NCBI RefSeq assembly: GCF_014199415.1
Contig: NZ_JACIJN010000009.1
Span: 1 to 64,000 of the forward strand
Reading direction: 5' to 3'
Origin: Sphingomonas endophytica
Lineage (GTDB): Bacteria > Pseudomonadota > Alphaproteobacteria > Sphingomonadales > Sphingomonadaceae
Length of the DNA: 64,000 nt
The notes under the pieces are model-generated. The model was not told where the DNA came from. It did no database searches and saw only the letters and a program-made list of their open reading frames with translations. A program made the translations under genes and the position numbers. Every line of letters begins with the position of its first letter. Position 1 is the first letter of the stretch. Shown piece after piece: positions 15,517 through 25,949 of this stretch.

Positions 15517-15777
15517 CTAACGTTGCGCCGCACCCTCGACCACCGGCCGGTCGAGCGAGCCGCCATAGGGCGCGCGCACCGCCGCACCTTCGTGCGGCCG
15601 CGGCTTCAGCCACGCCGGGGTCGCGCCCGGCGCCGGGGTGATCTGCATTACCGGGGTGCGCGGCGCCGGCGCGGTGGCGGTCGGGACCGGCGCGGGCGGC
15701 GGCGCCTTCGCGTCGTCGCTTTTGCCGCAGGCCGCGACCGGGAGGCACAACAGGGGCAGCAGCAGCACGCGGATCAT
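15517..15777 (-). CDS. Small Pro-rich lipoprotein
   Basis: An 86-residue product with a lipoprotein signal: a Leu-rich core and a PVAAC lipobox, which places the lipid on Cys17. The mature part is short, Ala/Pro-rich and probably disordered, ending in a conserved-looking block (WLKPRPHEGAAVRAPYGG). It is divergent from the phosphodiesterase gene at 15867, with a gap of about 90 bases. I know no function. Its size and composition resemble small outer-membrane-linked lipoproteins of sphingomonads. Confidence 0.7.
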   Translation of the reverse strand: MIRVLLLPLLCLPVAACGKSDDAKAPPPAPVPTATAPAPRTPVMQITPAPGATPAWLKPRPHEGAAVRAPYGGSLDRPVVEGAAQR

Positions 15778-15866
15778 GCGATCAGAAAGCGCGAACCCGC
15801 ACCGGCGTTCCGCGGCAGCCGCGGCAGGTCTTTGTTCTGCAAGATCGCCAGCGTAAGGGACTGGTA

Positions 15867-17234
15867 ATGTTGTCCCGCGTTCCCCTGCTCGCCGCGCTGG
15901 CCGCCGTGTCCGCCTGCGCCTACCGCTACGATCCGCCCGCGCTTCCGCCGGTCACCCGCCCCGCCCCGCCGACAGGCACTGCCGCCGTCACCACACCGGT
16001 CGGCCGCACTACTGGTGAACAGCGCGCGCCGGTGACGATCCTCGTCTCGATCGACGGCTTCCGCCCCGATTACCTGACACGCGGCGTCACGCCGCACTTG
16101 TCGCAGCTCGCCGCCACCGGGGTCAGCGCGGCGATGCGCCCGTCCTTCCCGTCCAAGACCTTCCCCAATCACTGGACGCTCGTCACCGGCGTGGTACCCG
16201 ATCGCCACGGCATCACCGCCAACAGCATGGAGGATGCCACGCAGCCCGGTGAGAAGTTCACCATGGCCACCGACGATCCCTTCTGGTGGAACACCGCCGA
16301 GCCGATCTGGGTCACCGCCGAGCGCGCCGGCATCCGCAGCGGCACGATGTTCTGGCCGGGCGCCAGCGTCGCGTGGGGCGCGACGATGGCGAAGGACTGG
16401 CCGCACGAGACGACCGGCGGCACGCGCCCGCACGACTGGCAGCAATATGGCGAGGCGATCGACGACCGCCAGCGCGTCGACAGCGTCATCGACTGGCTGC
16501 GTCGTCCCGCCGCGACGCGGCCGGGCTTTCTCACGCTCTATTTCGATGAGGTCGACACCGCCGGCCATCGTTTCGGCCCGGCGGATTCGCGCACGCTGGC
16601 GGCGGTGGCGAAGGCGGACGCCGCGATCGGGCGGCTGGTCTCCGAACTGGCCGGGCTCGGACAGCCCGCCAATCTGGTCATCGTCTCCGATCACGGCATG
16701 GCCCCGACCGACTCGCGGCGGACGATCGCGCTCGACACGATCGTATCCGGGACCGACGCGCGCGTCGTCGAGGCGGGCCCCTATGCCACGCTCGAGCCGC
16801 TGCCGGGGCGCGACGCCGCGGTTGCCGCCGCACTGTTGCGCCCGCATCCGCACATGCAATGCTGGCGCAAGGGGCAACTTCCAGCGCGCTTCCGCTACGG
16901 TCGCAACCCGCGCATCCCGGCGTTCCTGTGCCTCGCCGAGGACGGCCCCGGCGGCGCCTGGACGATCGCCAAGACCAAGCCGACGAAGCAGGCGTCGGAC
17001 GGCGCGCATGGCTTCGACAATGACGCGCCCGACATGCGCGCGCTGTTCATCGCCAACGGCCCGGCGTTCCGCGCCGGCAAGCGGCTGCCGACCTTCGACA
17101 ATGTCGATGTCGCGCCCTTGCTGCGCGATCTGCTCGGGCTGCCCGCCGGTCAGGGGCTCGACGGCAGCGACCGGCCGTTCCGTGGCGTGCTGATCGCTGG
17201 ACCGCAGCGCCGCACCCTGCCACACGGGGGCTGA
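15867..17234 (+). CDS. NPP-type nucleotide pyrophosphatase/phosphodiesterase lipoprotein
   Basis: A 455-residue member of the alkaline phosphatase superfamily, ectonucleotide pyrophosphatase (NPP) branch. A lipobox at residues 13-17 (AVSAC) predicts envelope anchoring. Metal ligands and nucleophile are visible: Asp63 in SIDGFRPDYL, Thr98 in FPSKTFPNHW (nucleophile), DTAGHRFGP, SDHGM and GAHGFDN. The reaction is probably cleavage of nucleotide or sugar-nucleotide phosphodiesters in the periplasm. The stop overlaps the ATG of the ArsC-like gene by one base (TGATG), so the two are co-translated. The natural substrate cannot be told from the sequence. Confidence 0.87.
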   Translation: MLSRVPLLAALAAVSACAYRYDPPALPPVTRPAPPTGTAAVTTPVGRTTGEQRAPVTILVSIDGFRPDYLTRGVTPHLSQLAATGVSAAMRPSFPSKTFPNHWTLVTGVVPDRHGITANSMEDATQPGEKFTMATDDPFWWNTAEPIWVTAERAGIRSGTMFWPGASVAWGATMAKDWPHETTGGTRPHDWQQYGEAIDDRQRVDSVIDWLRRPAATRPGFLTLYFDEVDTAGHRFGPADSRTLAAVAKADAAIGRLVSELAGLGQPANLVIVSDHGMAPTDSRRTIALDTIVSGTDARVVEAGPYATLEPLPGRDAAVAAALLRPHPHMQCWRKGQLPARFRYGRNPRIPAFLCLAEDGPGGAWTIAKTKPTKQASDGAHGFDNDAPDMRALFIANGPAFRAGKRLPTFDNVDVAPLLRDLLGLPAGQGLDGSDRPFRGVLIAGPQRRTLPHGG

Positions 17235-17554
17235 TGAACGCGACGATCTTCCACAATCCGCGCTGCTCGAAATCGCGCGCGGCGCTGGCACTCCTGACCG
17301 AGGCCGGGGCCGAGGTGACGGTCGTCGAGTATTTGAAAACCCCGCCGCCGCGCGACGAACTCGCCCGGCTCTGCGCGCGTGCCGGGATCGCGCCGCGCGC
17401 CGCGCTGCGCGCCGATGCCCCCGCGGTCGCCGACGATGCGGCCGCGCTCGACCTGATGGCGCGCGATCCCGCCACCATCGAACGGCCGTTCGTGGAGACC
17501 GAGCGGGGCGCGCTGATCGCCCGTCCGCCCGAGCGCGTGCGCGACCTGCTGTGA
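17234..17554 (+). CDS. ArsC-family protein (arsenate reductase-like)
   Basis: A 106-residue thioredoxin-fold protein with the ArsC active-site start NPRCSKSRAAL (Cys11 as the expected nucleophile) and the C-terminal ERPFVETERGALIARPPE strand typical of the family. The middle, where arsenate reductases usually have RTKExxY or RTxExxY, reads ALRADAPAVADD here, so the usual arginine/acidic pattern is altered. It may be an ArsC/YffB-like reductase of unknown substrate rather than a true arsenate reductase. It overlaps the NPP gene by one base and the phospholipase D gene by four. No ars genes are nearby. Confidence 0.8.
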   Translation: MNATIFHNPRCSKSRAALALLTEAGAEVTVVEYLKTPPPRDELARLCARAGIAPRAALRADAPAVADDAAALDLMARDPATIERPFVETERGALIARPPERVRDLL

Positions 17555-18978
17555 AGCTGCCCGCCGATACCCGCTGGCGCGTCGCGCGCGCGACCCGCGC
17601 CGCCGCCGTCGTCGATGCCGACAATTACTTCCGCGCCGCGCGCCAGGCGATGCTCAAGGCCAAGCACCAGATCCTGCTGGTCGGCTGGGACTTCGACGCG
17701 CGCATCCGACTGGCGTGGGACGACGACCATCCCGAGGCCCCCGCCGACGTCGGCGCGTTCATCACCTGGCTGGTGAAGCGCACCCCCGGCTTGCAGGTCC
17801 ATATCCTGCGCTGGGACACGGGCGCGATGAAGACGCTCGGCCGCGGCAAGACGCTGTGGACCTTGCTCAACTGGCGGTGGCGGCAGCCGCGCATCCACCT
17901 CAAGCTCGACGGCCACCACCCGATGGCGGCGTCGCAGCACCAGAAGATCGTCGTCATCGACGATTGCCTCGCCTTTTGCGGCGGGATCGACATGACCGAC
18001 GAGCGCTGGGACACGCGTGCGCATCAGGACGACAATCCCCACCGCCGCTCGCCCAACGGCTTCCGCTACAAGCCGTGGCACGACGTCACCACCGCGTTGC
18101 AGGGGCCGGTCGCAAAGGCGCTCGGCGAGTTGTGCCGGACCCGCTGGGAAATCGCCGGCGGCGCGCCGATTACCCCACCCTCGCCCGCGCCCGGCAGCGA
18201 TTGCTGGCCCGAAAGCCTGCCGGCGCAATTCACCGATGTCGAGGTCGCAATCTCGCGCAGCCAGCCCGAGCATCAGGGGCAGGAGAAAGTGCTCGAGATC
18301 GAGCGCCTCTATCTCGCGCTGATCGCAGGGGCGAAGAAGCGCATCTATGCCGAGAGCCAGTATTTCGCCTCGCGCCGCATCGCCGAGGCGATCGCGAAGC
18401 GGCTGGTCGAGGACGATCCGCCCGAGATCGTCATCATCAATCCCGTCACCGCGCAAGGCTGGCTGGAGCCGATCGCGATGGACACCGCGCGCGCGCGGCT
18501 GGTCGCCGAGCTGCGCAAGCGCGACCGCCACGGGCGCTTCCGCATCTATCATCCGGTCACCGCGGGGGGCGAGGCGATCTATTGCCATGCCAAGGTGACG
18601 GTGATCGACGAGGTGGCGATCCGCATCGGCTCGTCGAACTTCAACAACCGCTCGCTGCGGCTCGACACCGAATGCGACGTGACGATCACCGAGGAACCGG
18701 AGACGATCGCCACGATCCGCGCCGACCTGCTCGCCGAGCATCTCGGCGCCAACATCGAAGAGGTTTCCGCAAGGATTGAGCGCGACGGGCTGATCGCGAC
18801 AATCGAGGCGTTGCGCGGAAGCGGACGGACGCTGGTGCCCTATGAGATCGACGACCTGAACGGCGTCGAGAAATGGCTGGCGGACAACGAGGTGCTCGAT
18901 CCCGAGGGGCCGGGAGAGATGTTCGAGAGCTTCGAGAAGCGTGGCCTGCTGCGGCGCTTGCGGCGGCGGCGCAGGTAA
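17551..18978 (+). CDS. Phospholipase D / cardiolipin synthase-like protein
   Basis: A 475-residue PLD-superfamily protein with two HKD motifs: His130-x-Lys132-x4-Asp137 (SQHQKIVVID) and His346-x-Lys348-x4-Asp353 (CHAKVTVID), each followed by the usual Gly/Ser/Asn segment (IGSSNFNNRS in the second). The usual reaction is hydrolysis or exchange of phosphodiester bonds in phospholipids. The N-terminus has no signal peptide or membrane helices, unlike most cardiolipin synthases, so a cytosolic or peripheral enzyme is more likely. The GTG start overlaps the upstream TGA (GTGA). The C-terminus is strongly basic. Confidence 0.88.
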   Translation: MKLPADTRWRVARATRAAAVVDADNYFRAARQAMLKAKHQILLVGWDFDARIRLAWDDDHPEAPADVGAFITWLVKRTPGLQVHILRWDTGAMKTLGRGKTLWTLLNWRWRQPRIHLKLDGHHPMAASQHQKIVVIDDCLAFCGGIDMTDERWDTRAHQDDNPHRRSPNGFRYKPWHDVTTALQGPVAKALGELCRTRWEIAGGAPITPPSPAPGSDCWPESLPAQFTDVEVAISRSQPEHQGQEKVLEIERLYLALIAGAKKRIYAESQYFASRRIAEAIAKRLVEDDPPEIVIINPVTAQGWLEPIAMDTARARLVAELRKRDRHGRFRIYHPVTAGGEAIYCHAKVTVIDEVAIRIGSSNFNNRSLRLDTECDVTITEEPETIATIRADLLAEHLGANIEEVSARIERDGLIATIEALRGSGRTLVPYEIDDLNGVEKWLADNEVLDPEGPGEMFESFEKRGLLRRLRRRRR

Positions 18979-18987
18979 GCCCGACCC

Positions 18988-19081
18988 CGTCATTCCCGCG
19001 GAGGCGGGAGTCCAGAACCTCTGACCTCGCGGCTCTCGCGAAACTCTGCGCGTCTGGATCCCCGCCTGCGCGGGGATGACG
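18988..19081. repeat. Inverted repeat, GTCATTCCCGC type
   Basis: CGTCATTCCCGCGGAGGCGG (from 18988) plus GTCCAGA pairs with TCTGGATCCCCGCC...GGGGATGACG (19053-19081). The spacer is about 35 bases. Together with the next element it occupies the gap of about 430 bases between the phospholipase D gene and purL. Apart from these repeats I see no gene in that gap. Confidence 0.75.
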
Positions 19082-19108
19082 AAGGGGACGACGCCCTCCA
19101 CTCTCCAC

Positions 19109-19242
19109 CGTCGCCCCTGCGCAGGCAGGGGCCCATGTCTGTCTCGTCCATCGGATCGGCCTGACACATGCCCGACGCGAACGTGTCAGCCCGTCCACCA
19201 CCACGACACAGCCATAGGCCCCTGCCTGCGCAGGGGCGACGG
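19109..19242. repeat. Inverted repeat, TCGCCCCTGCGCAGGCAGGGGC type
   Basis: TCGCCCCTGCGCAGGCAGG at about 19111-19133 returns as CCTGCCTGCGCAGGGGCGA near 19219-19239. Each arm is itself partly palindromic (CCTGCGCAGG), so the unit could form either two small hairpins or one long stem. It lies upstream of purL with about 170 bases between the repeat and the start codon. Confidence 0.75.
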
Positions 19243-19415
19243 CGTAGACCGGCTGTCCTACACCCTCCAACATCTGCTACCCTCAAGCCGCGCCGGCACC
19301 CCACCCCGTGCGAACCAACCGCGCTCGCACCCCGTTTGGCGCAAACATCGCCAACATCCACCGGCGGCTACGCCGCATCTGGCATCCTCGCCCCCGTCCC
19401 GCTATGCGCGCGAGC

Positions 19416-21632
<2,217 letters not shown>

Positions 21633-21641
21633 GCACCGCCG

Positions 21642-21737
21642 CGTCATTCCCGCGCCGGCGGGAATCCAGACGCTCTGACGCATCGGCAGGAGCACGAACG
21701 GCAGCGCGTCTGGATAACCGTCGGCGCGGGAATGACG
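21642..21737. repeat. Inverted repeat, GTCATTCCCGCGCCGGCGGG type
   Basis: CGTCATTCCCGCGCCGGCGG with its continuation AATCCAGACGC (21642-21673) pairs with GCGTCTGGATAACCGTCGGC and GCGGGAATGACG (21706-21737). It lies ten bases after purL and ends just before the TTG start of the DUF418 gene. It is probably the same family as the elements at 9114 and 18988. Confidence 0.78.
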
Positions 21738-21750
21738 GAAGGGTGTCACG

Positions 21751-22923
21751 TTGACCGCCCCCCGCATCGTCGCGCTCGACTTTCTGCGCGGCGCGGCGGT
21801 GCTCGGCATCCTTGTCGCCAACCTGCCCGGCTTCGCGCTGCCGGTCGCCGCCTATTTCTCTCCCGCGGCATGGGGCGGGCAGACCCCTACCGATATCGCC
21901 GCCTGGGCGATCACCTACGTCCTCGTCGAGGGCAAGATGCGCGGGCTGTTCGCCACGCTGTTCGGCGCCTCGATGCTGCTGGTGATCGACCGCGCCGACG
22001 CGTGCGGCCGCAACGGCGCGGCGCTCCACCTGCGCCGCATGGCGACGCTGTTCGCGATCGGCTGTGCGCACCTCTATTGCGTGTGGAGCGGCGACATCCT
22101 CAGCCTTTACGCGCTGGTCGGCTGCGTCGCACTGCTGTTCAGCGCCGCGCCGCTGCGACTGTTGCTGTTCGCCGCCACGACCTGCCTGCTGCTCGCGCTC
22201 GCCAACGGGCTGGCGATCGCCGGGCTCGGCAGCGTCGTGGAGCGCGTGTTCGGTCGCTCCACGCCCGCCGATCTGACGCGTGAGATCGCCGCATTGCGCG
22301 GCGGCTGGCAGAGCAACGTCGCGTGGCGTTGGCACGAGGAGGCCGGGCCGTTCACCGCCTTCCTCGCCAACGGCCCGGAGACGCTCGCCTATATGCTGTT
22401 CGGCATGGCGGGATTGCGGAGCGGCTTCCTGACCGGCGCATGGCCGCGCTGCCGCTATGCGCTGATCGCGGCCAGCACGCTGCTCACCACGCTGCCGGTG
22501 TTCGCGCTGGTGGCGGCGCATACGATCGCACGCGACTTCGATGCGCATACCATTGTCGTCGCCAGCTTCGTCGCCGCCCCGCTGCTCCGCCCGGTCACGG
22601 TAGCGGGTTATGCCGCGCTGCTGCTGCTCGTGGCGCGCGAGGGCCGGCTTGCCGCGGCGGGGCGCGTCGCGCTCAGCAATTATCTGGGGTGCAGCATCGC
22701 GCTGACCGCGCTCTTCTACGGCTGGGGCGCGGGACAGTTCGCGCGCTGGGACCGCGCGTCGCTCTATCTGCTGCTGCCGCCGTTCTGGGTAGCGATGCTG
22801 GTCTGGCCGCGCTGGTGGCTCGCCCGCTTCACACAGGGTCCCGCGGAGTGGCTGTGGCGCTGCGCAGTTCGCGGCAAGTGGATAACGCTTCGTCGCAGTT
22901 TTTGCGAACGCGACGCAAAATAG
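21751..22923 (+). CDS. DUF418 integral membrane protein (YeiB-like)
   Basis: A 390-residue inner-membrane protein with about nine to ten hydrophobic segments. The family opening is RIVALDFLRGAAVLGILVAN, followed by MRGLFATLFGASM, and the C-terminal part has the DUF418 pattern GRVALSNYLGCSIALTALFYG. Related proteins belong to the acyltransferase-like membrane superfamily, but no reaction is established. The start is a TTG that gives exactly the family N-terminus. The 3' end contains a palindrome that may be an operator for the following bfd-bfr genes. Confidence 0.88.
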   Translation: MTAPRIVALDFLRGAAVLGILVANLPGFALPVAAYFSPAAWGGQTPTDIAAWAITYVLVEGKMRGLFATLFGASMLLVIDRADACGRNGAALHLRRMATLFAIGCAHLYCVWSGDILSLYALVGCVALLFSAAPLRLLLFAATTCLLLALANGLAIAGLGSVVERVFGRSTPADLTREIAALRGGWQSNVAWRWHEEAGPFTAFLANGPETLAYMLFGMAGLRSGFLTGAWPRCRYALIAASTLLTTLPVFALVAAHTIARDFDAHTIVVASFVAAPLLRPVTVAGYAALLLLVAREGRLAAAGRVALSNYLGCSIALTALFYGWGAGQFARWDRASLYLLLPPFWVAMLVWPRWWLARFTQGPAEWLWRCAVRGKWITLRRSFCERDAK

Positions 22924-22940
22924 CTTGCGACCCATTCGCA
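22900..22940 (+). promoter_or_regulatory. Two palindromes upstream of bfd, possible iron-response operators
   Basis: TTTTGCG-N7-CGCAAAA (22900-22920) and TGCGA-N5-TCGCA (22926-22940) are perfect inverted repeats next to each other, 37 bases before the bfd start. The first covers the stop codon end of the DUF418 gene. A position immediately upstream of bfd-bfr suits a Fur or other iron-responsive regulator. That these are operators is inference from position and symmetry; the regulator is not identified. Confidence 0.4.
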
Positions 22941-22976
22941 TTATCGCTATCCCATCCTCAAGAATGAGGAGCGGTT

Positions 22977-23147
22977 ATGGTCGTTTGCGTCTGCAATGCG
23001 ATTCGCGAATGCCAGGTACGCGAGGCGGCGCGAGCCGGCGCGACCACGGCATGTCAGGCCTATCGCTGTTACGGTCGACAAGCCAAGTGCGGACAGTGCG
23101 TCGCGTTCGCACGTGAAATCATCGAACAGGAACGTGCGGCTGCGTAG
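22977..23147 (+). CDS. bfd: Bacterioferritin-associated ferredoxin
   Basis: A 56-residue protein below the usual ORF size cut. It begins MVVCVCNAIRECQVREAA and continues to KCGQCVAFAREIIEQE. The four ligands Cys4, Cys6, Cys38 and Cys41 (CxC and CxxC) are those of the Bfd [2Fe-2S] family. It is expected to dock on bacterioferritin and pass electrons to release stored iron. A strong GAGGAG site lies eight bases before the ATG. The bacterioferritin gene follows 89 bases downstream, which supports the call. Confidence 0.93.
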   Translation: MVVCVCNAIRECQVREAARAGATTACQAYRCYGRQAKCGQCVAFAREIIEQERAAA

Positions 23148-23236
23148 CGCTCTCATCTTGTGCAAGTAGAGAATTCAGGCTTCCGTCGAAGCATCCGTGC
23201 CTGTATTCGGCCTCCATTCACTTGGAGGCAGACACA

Positions 23237-23752
23237 ATGAAGGGTGACCTGAAAGTCATCGAGTTTTTGAACGAGTCGCTCAGGAACGAGCTGACGGCGA
23301 TCAATCAATATTGGTTGCATTACCGTCTCTTCGACCATTGGGGCGTCTATAAGCTCGCCGAGTTCGAGCGCCACGAATCGATCGACGAGATGAAGCACGC
23401 CGACTGGCTGGCGGAGCGCATCCTGTTCCTCGACGGTTTGCCCAACTTCCAGCTGCTCGGCCGCCTGCGCATCGGCGAAACCGTCGAGGAGGCGCTCAAG
23501 GCCGATCTGGCGATGGAGATCGAAGCGGTCGCACAGCTGAAGGCCGCGGTCGCGTACAGCGAGGAAGTGAAGGACTTCGTCAGCCGCGATCTGTTCGCGC
23601 GCATCCTTGCCAGCGAGGAAGAGCATGTCGACACGCTCGAGCGCCAGTTCGAGATGATCGAGCGGATGGGCATCCACAATTACATCCAGCTCAACTCGAT
23701 CAGCGAGCACGACAAGCCGCAAAGCGGCGCGGCGCCTTACCTGAAAGGGTGA
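23237..23752 (+). CDS. bfr: Bacterioferritin
   Basis: A 171-residue haem-containing ferritin. The dinuclear ferroxidase ligands Glu18, Glu51 and His54 are present, with further Glu and His residues in the EIEAV and SEEEHVD segments. Tyr25 is conserved, and Met52 (DEMKH) is the haem axial ligand, which separates it from ordinary ferritins. It stores iron as ferric mineral in a 24-mer. An extra C-terminal tail of about 13 residues (ISEHDKPQSGAAPYLKG) exceeds the usual 158. The ATG at 23237 has GGAGG eight bases upstream. It is followed by a strong terminator. Confidence 0.96.
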   Translation: MKGDLKVIEFLNESLRNELTAINQYWLHYRLFDHWGVYKLAEFERHESIDEMKHADWLAERILFLDGLPNFQLLGRLRIGETVEEALKADLAMEIEAVAQLKAAVAYSEEVKDFVSRDLFARILASEEEHVDTLERQFEMIERMGIHNYIQLNSISEHDKPQSGAAPYLKG

Positions 23753-23760
23753 TGCGACAG

Positions 23761-23801
23761 GGCGGTGGCGATTACTTGGAGTGTCGCCGCCGCCATCTTT
23801 T
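23761..23801 (+). terminator. Rho-independent terminator after bfr
   Basis: GGCGGTGGCGA (23761-23771) pairs with TCGCCGCCGCC (23784-23794) with one wobble pair, a 12-base loop, then ATCTTTT. It starts nine bases after the bfr stop and fits an intrinsic terminator for the bfd-bfr unit. Confidence 0.8.
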
Positions 23802-23848
23802 CGATGCCGGCTCTGGCTTCGATCAGAGCCTGAGTTTAGCGTCCTTCG

Positions 23849-24328
23849 TCAACCGATCTTCCGCCCGAACCCACCCGGCGCCCGCGGGCGCCCCGGAAGC
23901 GGCGAGGGCACGAAGGCCGGCGCGACCGGCGCAGGTGCGACGACAGGCGCCGCAACCACCGTCACCCCCGCTTCGCGCTCCAGCAGCGCCAGCGTCTGCA
24001 ACAGCAGCGGGCGGAGCGCGACGACGTCCTCGATCGCGCGCTCCGGCGAGTCATGATGCTCGATGCACAGTCGCGCGTGATCCTCGATCTTCTCGGCGAG
24101 CATCGCCAGCGCCAGCGCGCCGAACTGCCGCGCTTCGCCTTTCAGCGTGTGCGCCGGGATCACCATCGCCACCGCATTGGCCTTGCGCACCGCCTCTTCA
24201 AGCGTCGTCAGCGATTTGATGCCGTCCTCGCGGAAATAGCCGAGGATGCGCGCGAAGCCGGTGCCCAGCTCGGCACGGGCACGCGCCAGCGCCTGACCAT
24301 CGACCAGATTGCTCGTTTCCAACGACAC
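23849..24328 (-). CDS. Hpt (histidine phosphotransfer) domain protein
   Basis: A 159-residue protein. Residues about 15-120 form a four-helix Hpt domain with the phospho-acceptor His60 in AHTLKGEARQFGA, the canonical HxLKGxxxxxG pattern. The C-terminal 40 residues are Ala/Pro/Val-rich and disordered. It would carry phosphate between a hybrid kinase and a response regulator. No kinase or regulator is adjacent. It runs convergent to bfr and about 75 bases beyond the der start side, and is likely monocistronic or co-transcribed with der upstream. Confidence 0.85.
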   Translation of the reverse strand: MSLETSNLVDGQALARARAELGTGFARILGYFREDGIKSLTTLEEAVRKANAVAMVIPAHTLKGEARQFGALALAMLAEKIEDHARLCIEHHDSPERAIEDVVALRPLLLQTLALLEREAGVTVVAAPVVAPAPVAPAFVPSPLPGRPRAPGGFGRKIG

Positions 24329-24402
24329 CTACGTCTCCCGCCGCACTCCGGACACCGGCGTTCCGGAATAAGCGCGATCGGTAAACGCCCGGTAACCGCG
24401 CG

Positions 24403-25767
24403 TTATTTGCTAAAAGGATTCTTCGGCGCGCGCAGCATCAACCGCACCGGCACCGCGCCGAACCCCAATTCACGCCGGATGCCGTTGATGAGGTAGCGCT
24501 GGTAGCTCATCGGCAGCTCGTCGACCCGCGTGCCGAACAGCACGAAGCCCGGCGGTCGCGTCTTGGCCTGGGTCAGATAGCGCAGCTTGATCCGCTTACC
24601 GCCGGGTGCGGGGGGCGGGTTGGCCTCGATCGCGCGTTCGAACCAGCGGTTGAGCTCGCCGGTGCCGACGCGCCGCGACCACGCCTCGCGGGTCTCGAAC
24701 GCCGCCGCGATCAGCTGGTCGATGCCCTTGCCGGTCGCCGCCGAGACCGCGAGCAGCGGCACGCCCTTGACCTGCGCCAGCCCCTCGTCAAGCGCCTTCT
24801 TGACGCCGTTGAACAGGCTTGAGGCATTTTCCGCCACGTCCCATTTGTTGAGCGCGATCACCAGCGCGCGGCCTTCCTCGAGCACGCGATCCGCGATGCG
24901 CAGGTCCTGTGACTCCAGCCCGAGCGTCGCGTCGAGTAGCAGCACCACCACCTCGGCGAAATCGACGGCGTGGAGCGCATCGGCGACCGACAGCTTCTCC
25001 AGCTTGTCCTGCACCTTGGCACGCTTGCGCATTCCGGCGGTGTCGATCAGCCGCACCTGCCGCGGGCCGTCCGGCCCTTCCCACGTCCAGTCGATCGCGA
25101 TCGAGTCGCGCGTGATCCCGGCTTCCGGGCCGGTGATCATCCGGTCCTCGCCGAGCATGCGGTTGACGAGCGTCGACTTGCCCGCATTCGGCCGCCCGAC
25201 GATCGCCAGCTTGAGCGGCGCATCGGGGCTCTCGATGTCGATCGGCGCCTCGGGCTCGGGCTGGAGCGGGTCGAGATGCGGCAGCAATGCCTCGAACAGC
25301 TCGACGAGCCCCTCGCCATGTTCGGCGGAAAAGGCGACCGGGTCACCGAAGCCGAGCGCCATCGCCTCGTAGAAGCCGCCCTCGCCCGCGCGCCCCTCCG
25401 CCTTGTTGGCCATCAGCACGATCGGCGTGTCCGATCCGCGCAGCCAGCGTGCGATCTCTTCGTCGAGCGGCACGACACCCGCGCGCGAATCGATCACGAA
25501 CAGCGCGACGTCGGCGGCGTCGACCGCGGCCTGCGTCTGCTGTCGCATCCGGCCCGGCAGCGTGTTGGGGTCCTCGTCCTCATAGCCGGCGGTGTCGATG
25601 ACGCGGAAGTCGAGCCCGAGCAGATGCGCATCGCCCTCGCGCCGGTCGCGCGTCACGCCGGGACGGTCGTCGACCAGCGCGAGCTTCTTGCCGACGAGGC
25701 GGTTGAACAGCGTCGACTTGCCGACGTTGGGACGGCCGACGATCGCGACGGTAGGAAGACGGGACAT
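24403..25767 (-). CDS. der: Ribosome assembly GTPase Der (EngA)
   Basis: A 454-residue protein with two tandem GTPase domains: the first P-loop GRPNVGKST near residue 10, DTAGYED and NKAEG; the second GRPNAGKST near 190, DTAGMRKRAK and NKWD. A C-terminal KH-like domain ends the protein. Two adjacent G domains are unique to Der, which acts in 50S ribosomal subunit maturation and is essential in most bacteria. It lies downstream of bamB on the same strand, with a repeat element in the 180-base gap; der next to bamB is a common order in proteobacteria. Confidence 0.97.
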   Translation of the reverse strand: MSRLPTVAIVGRPNVGKSTLFNRLVGKKLALVDDRPGVTRDRREGDAHLLGLDFRVIDTAGYEDEDPNTLPGRMRQQTQAAVDAADVALFVIDSRAGVVPLDEEIARWLRGSDTPIVLMANKAEGRAGEGGFYEAMALGFGDPVAFSAEHGEGLVELFEALLPHLDPLQPEPEAPIDIESPDAPLKLAIVGRPNAGKSTLVNRMLGEDRMITGPEAGITRDSIAIDWTWEGPDGPRQVRLIDTAGMRKRAKVQDKLEKLSVADALHAVDFAEVVVLLLDATLGLESQDLRIADRVLEEGRALVIALNKWDVAENASSLFNGVKKALDEGLAQVKGVPLLAVSAATGKGIDQLIAAAFETREAWSRRVGTGELNRWFERAIEANPPPAPGGKRIKLRYLTQAKTRPPGFVLFGTRVDELPMSYQRYLINGIRRELGFGAVPVRLMLRAPKNPFSK

Positions 25768-25842
25768 GCGGGTGACCTAAAGATTTATCGGCGCGCGCGA
25801 TAGGGGCGGGTGGCGGTGCGCTGTACCGGCCTCACGCTTGCA

Positions 25843-25925
25843 CGTCGCCCCGGGCTTGCCTCGGGGCCCCGCTTCTCCACTTTCCGGCGCAGAAAGCGGA
25901 GCCCCGGATCAAGTCCGGGGCGACG
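25843..25925. repeat. Inverted repeat, CGTCGCCCCGG type
   Basis: CGTCGCCCCGGGCTTGCCTC and following GGGGC (25843-25867) pair with GCCCCGGATCAAGTCCGGGG and CGACG (25901-25925). The inner segments GCTTCTCC/AGAAAGC also pair in part. It lies in the gap between bamB and der. The right arm contains CCCCGGATCAAGTCCGGGG, exactly as at 12821-12839. Confidence 0.8.
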
Positions 25926-25949
25926 ATGGGAGACACCTGGCGATGAAAC

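Noticed and set aside
17047..19167. Open frame of 706 codons on the minus strand across the phospholipase D gene
   Set aside because: It is the shadow of a high-GC gene with a strong match on the plus strand; the translated shadow is Arg/Asp/Ala-rich with no recognisable motif.
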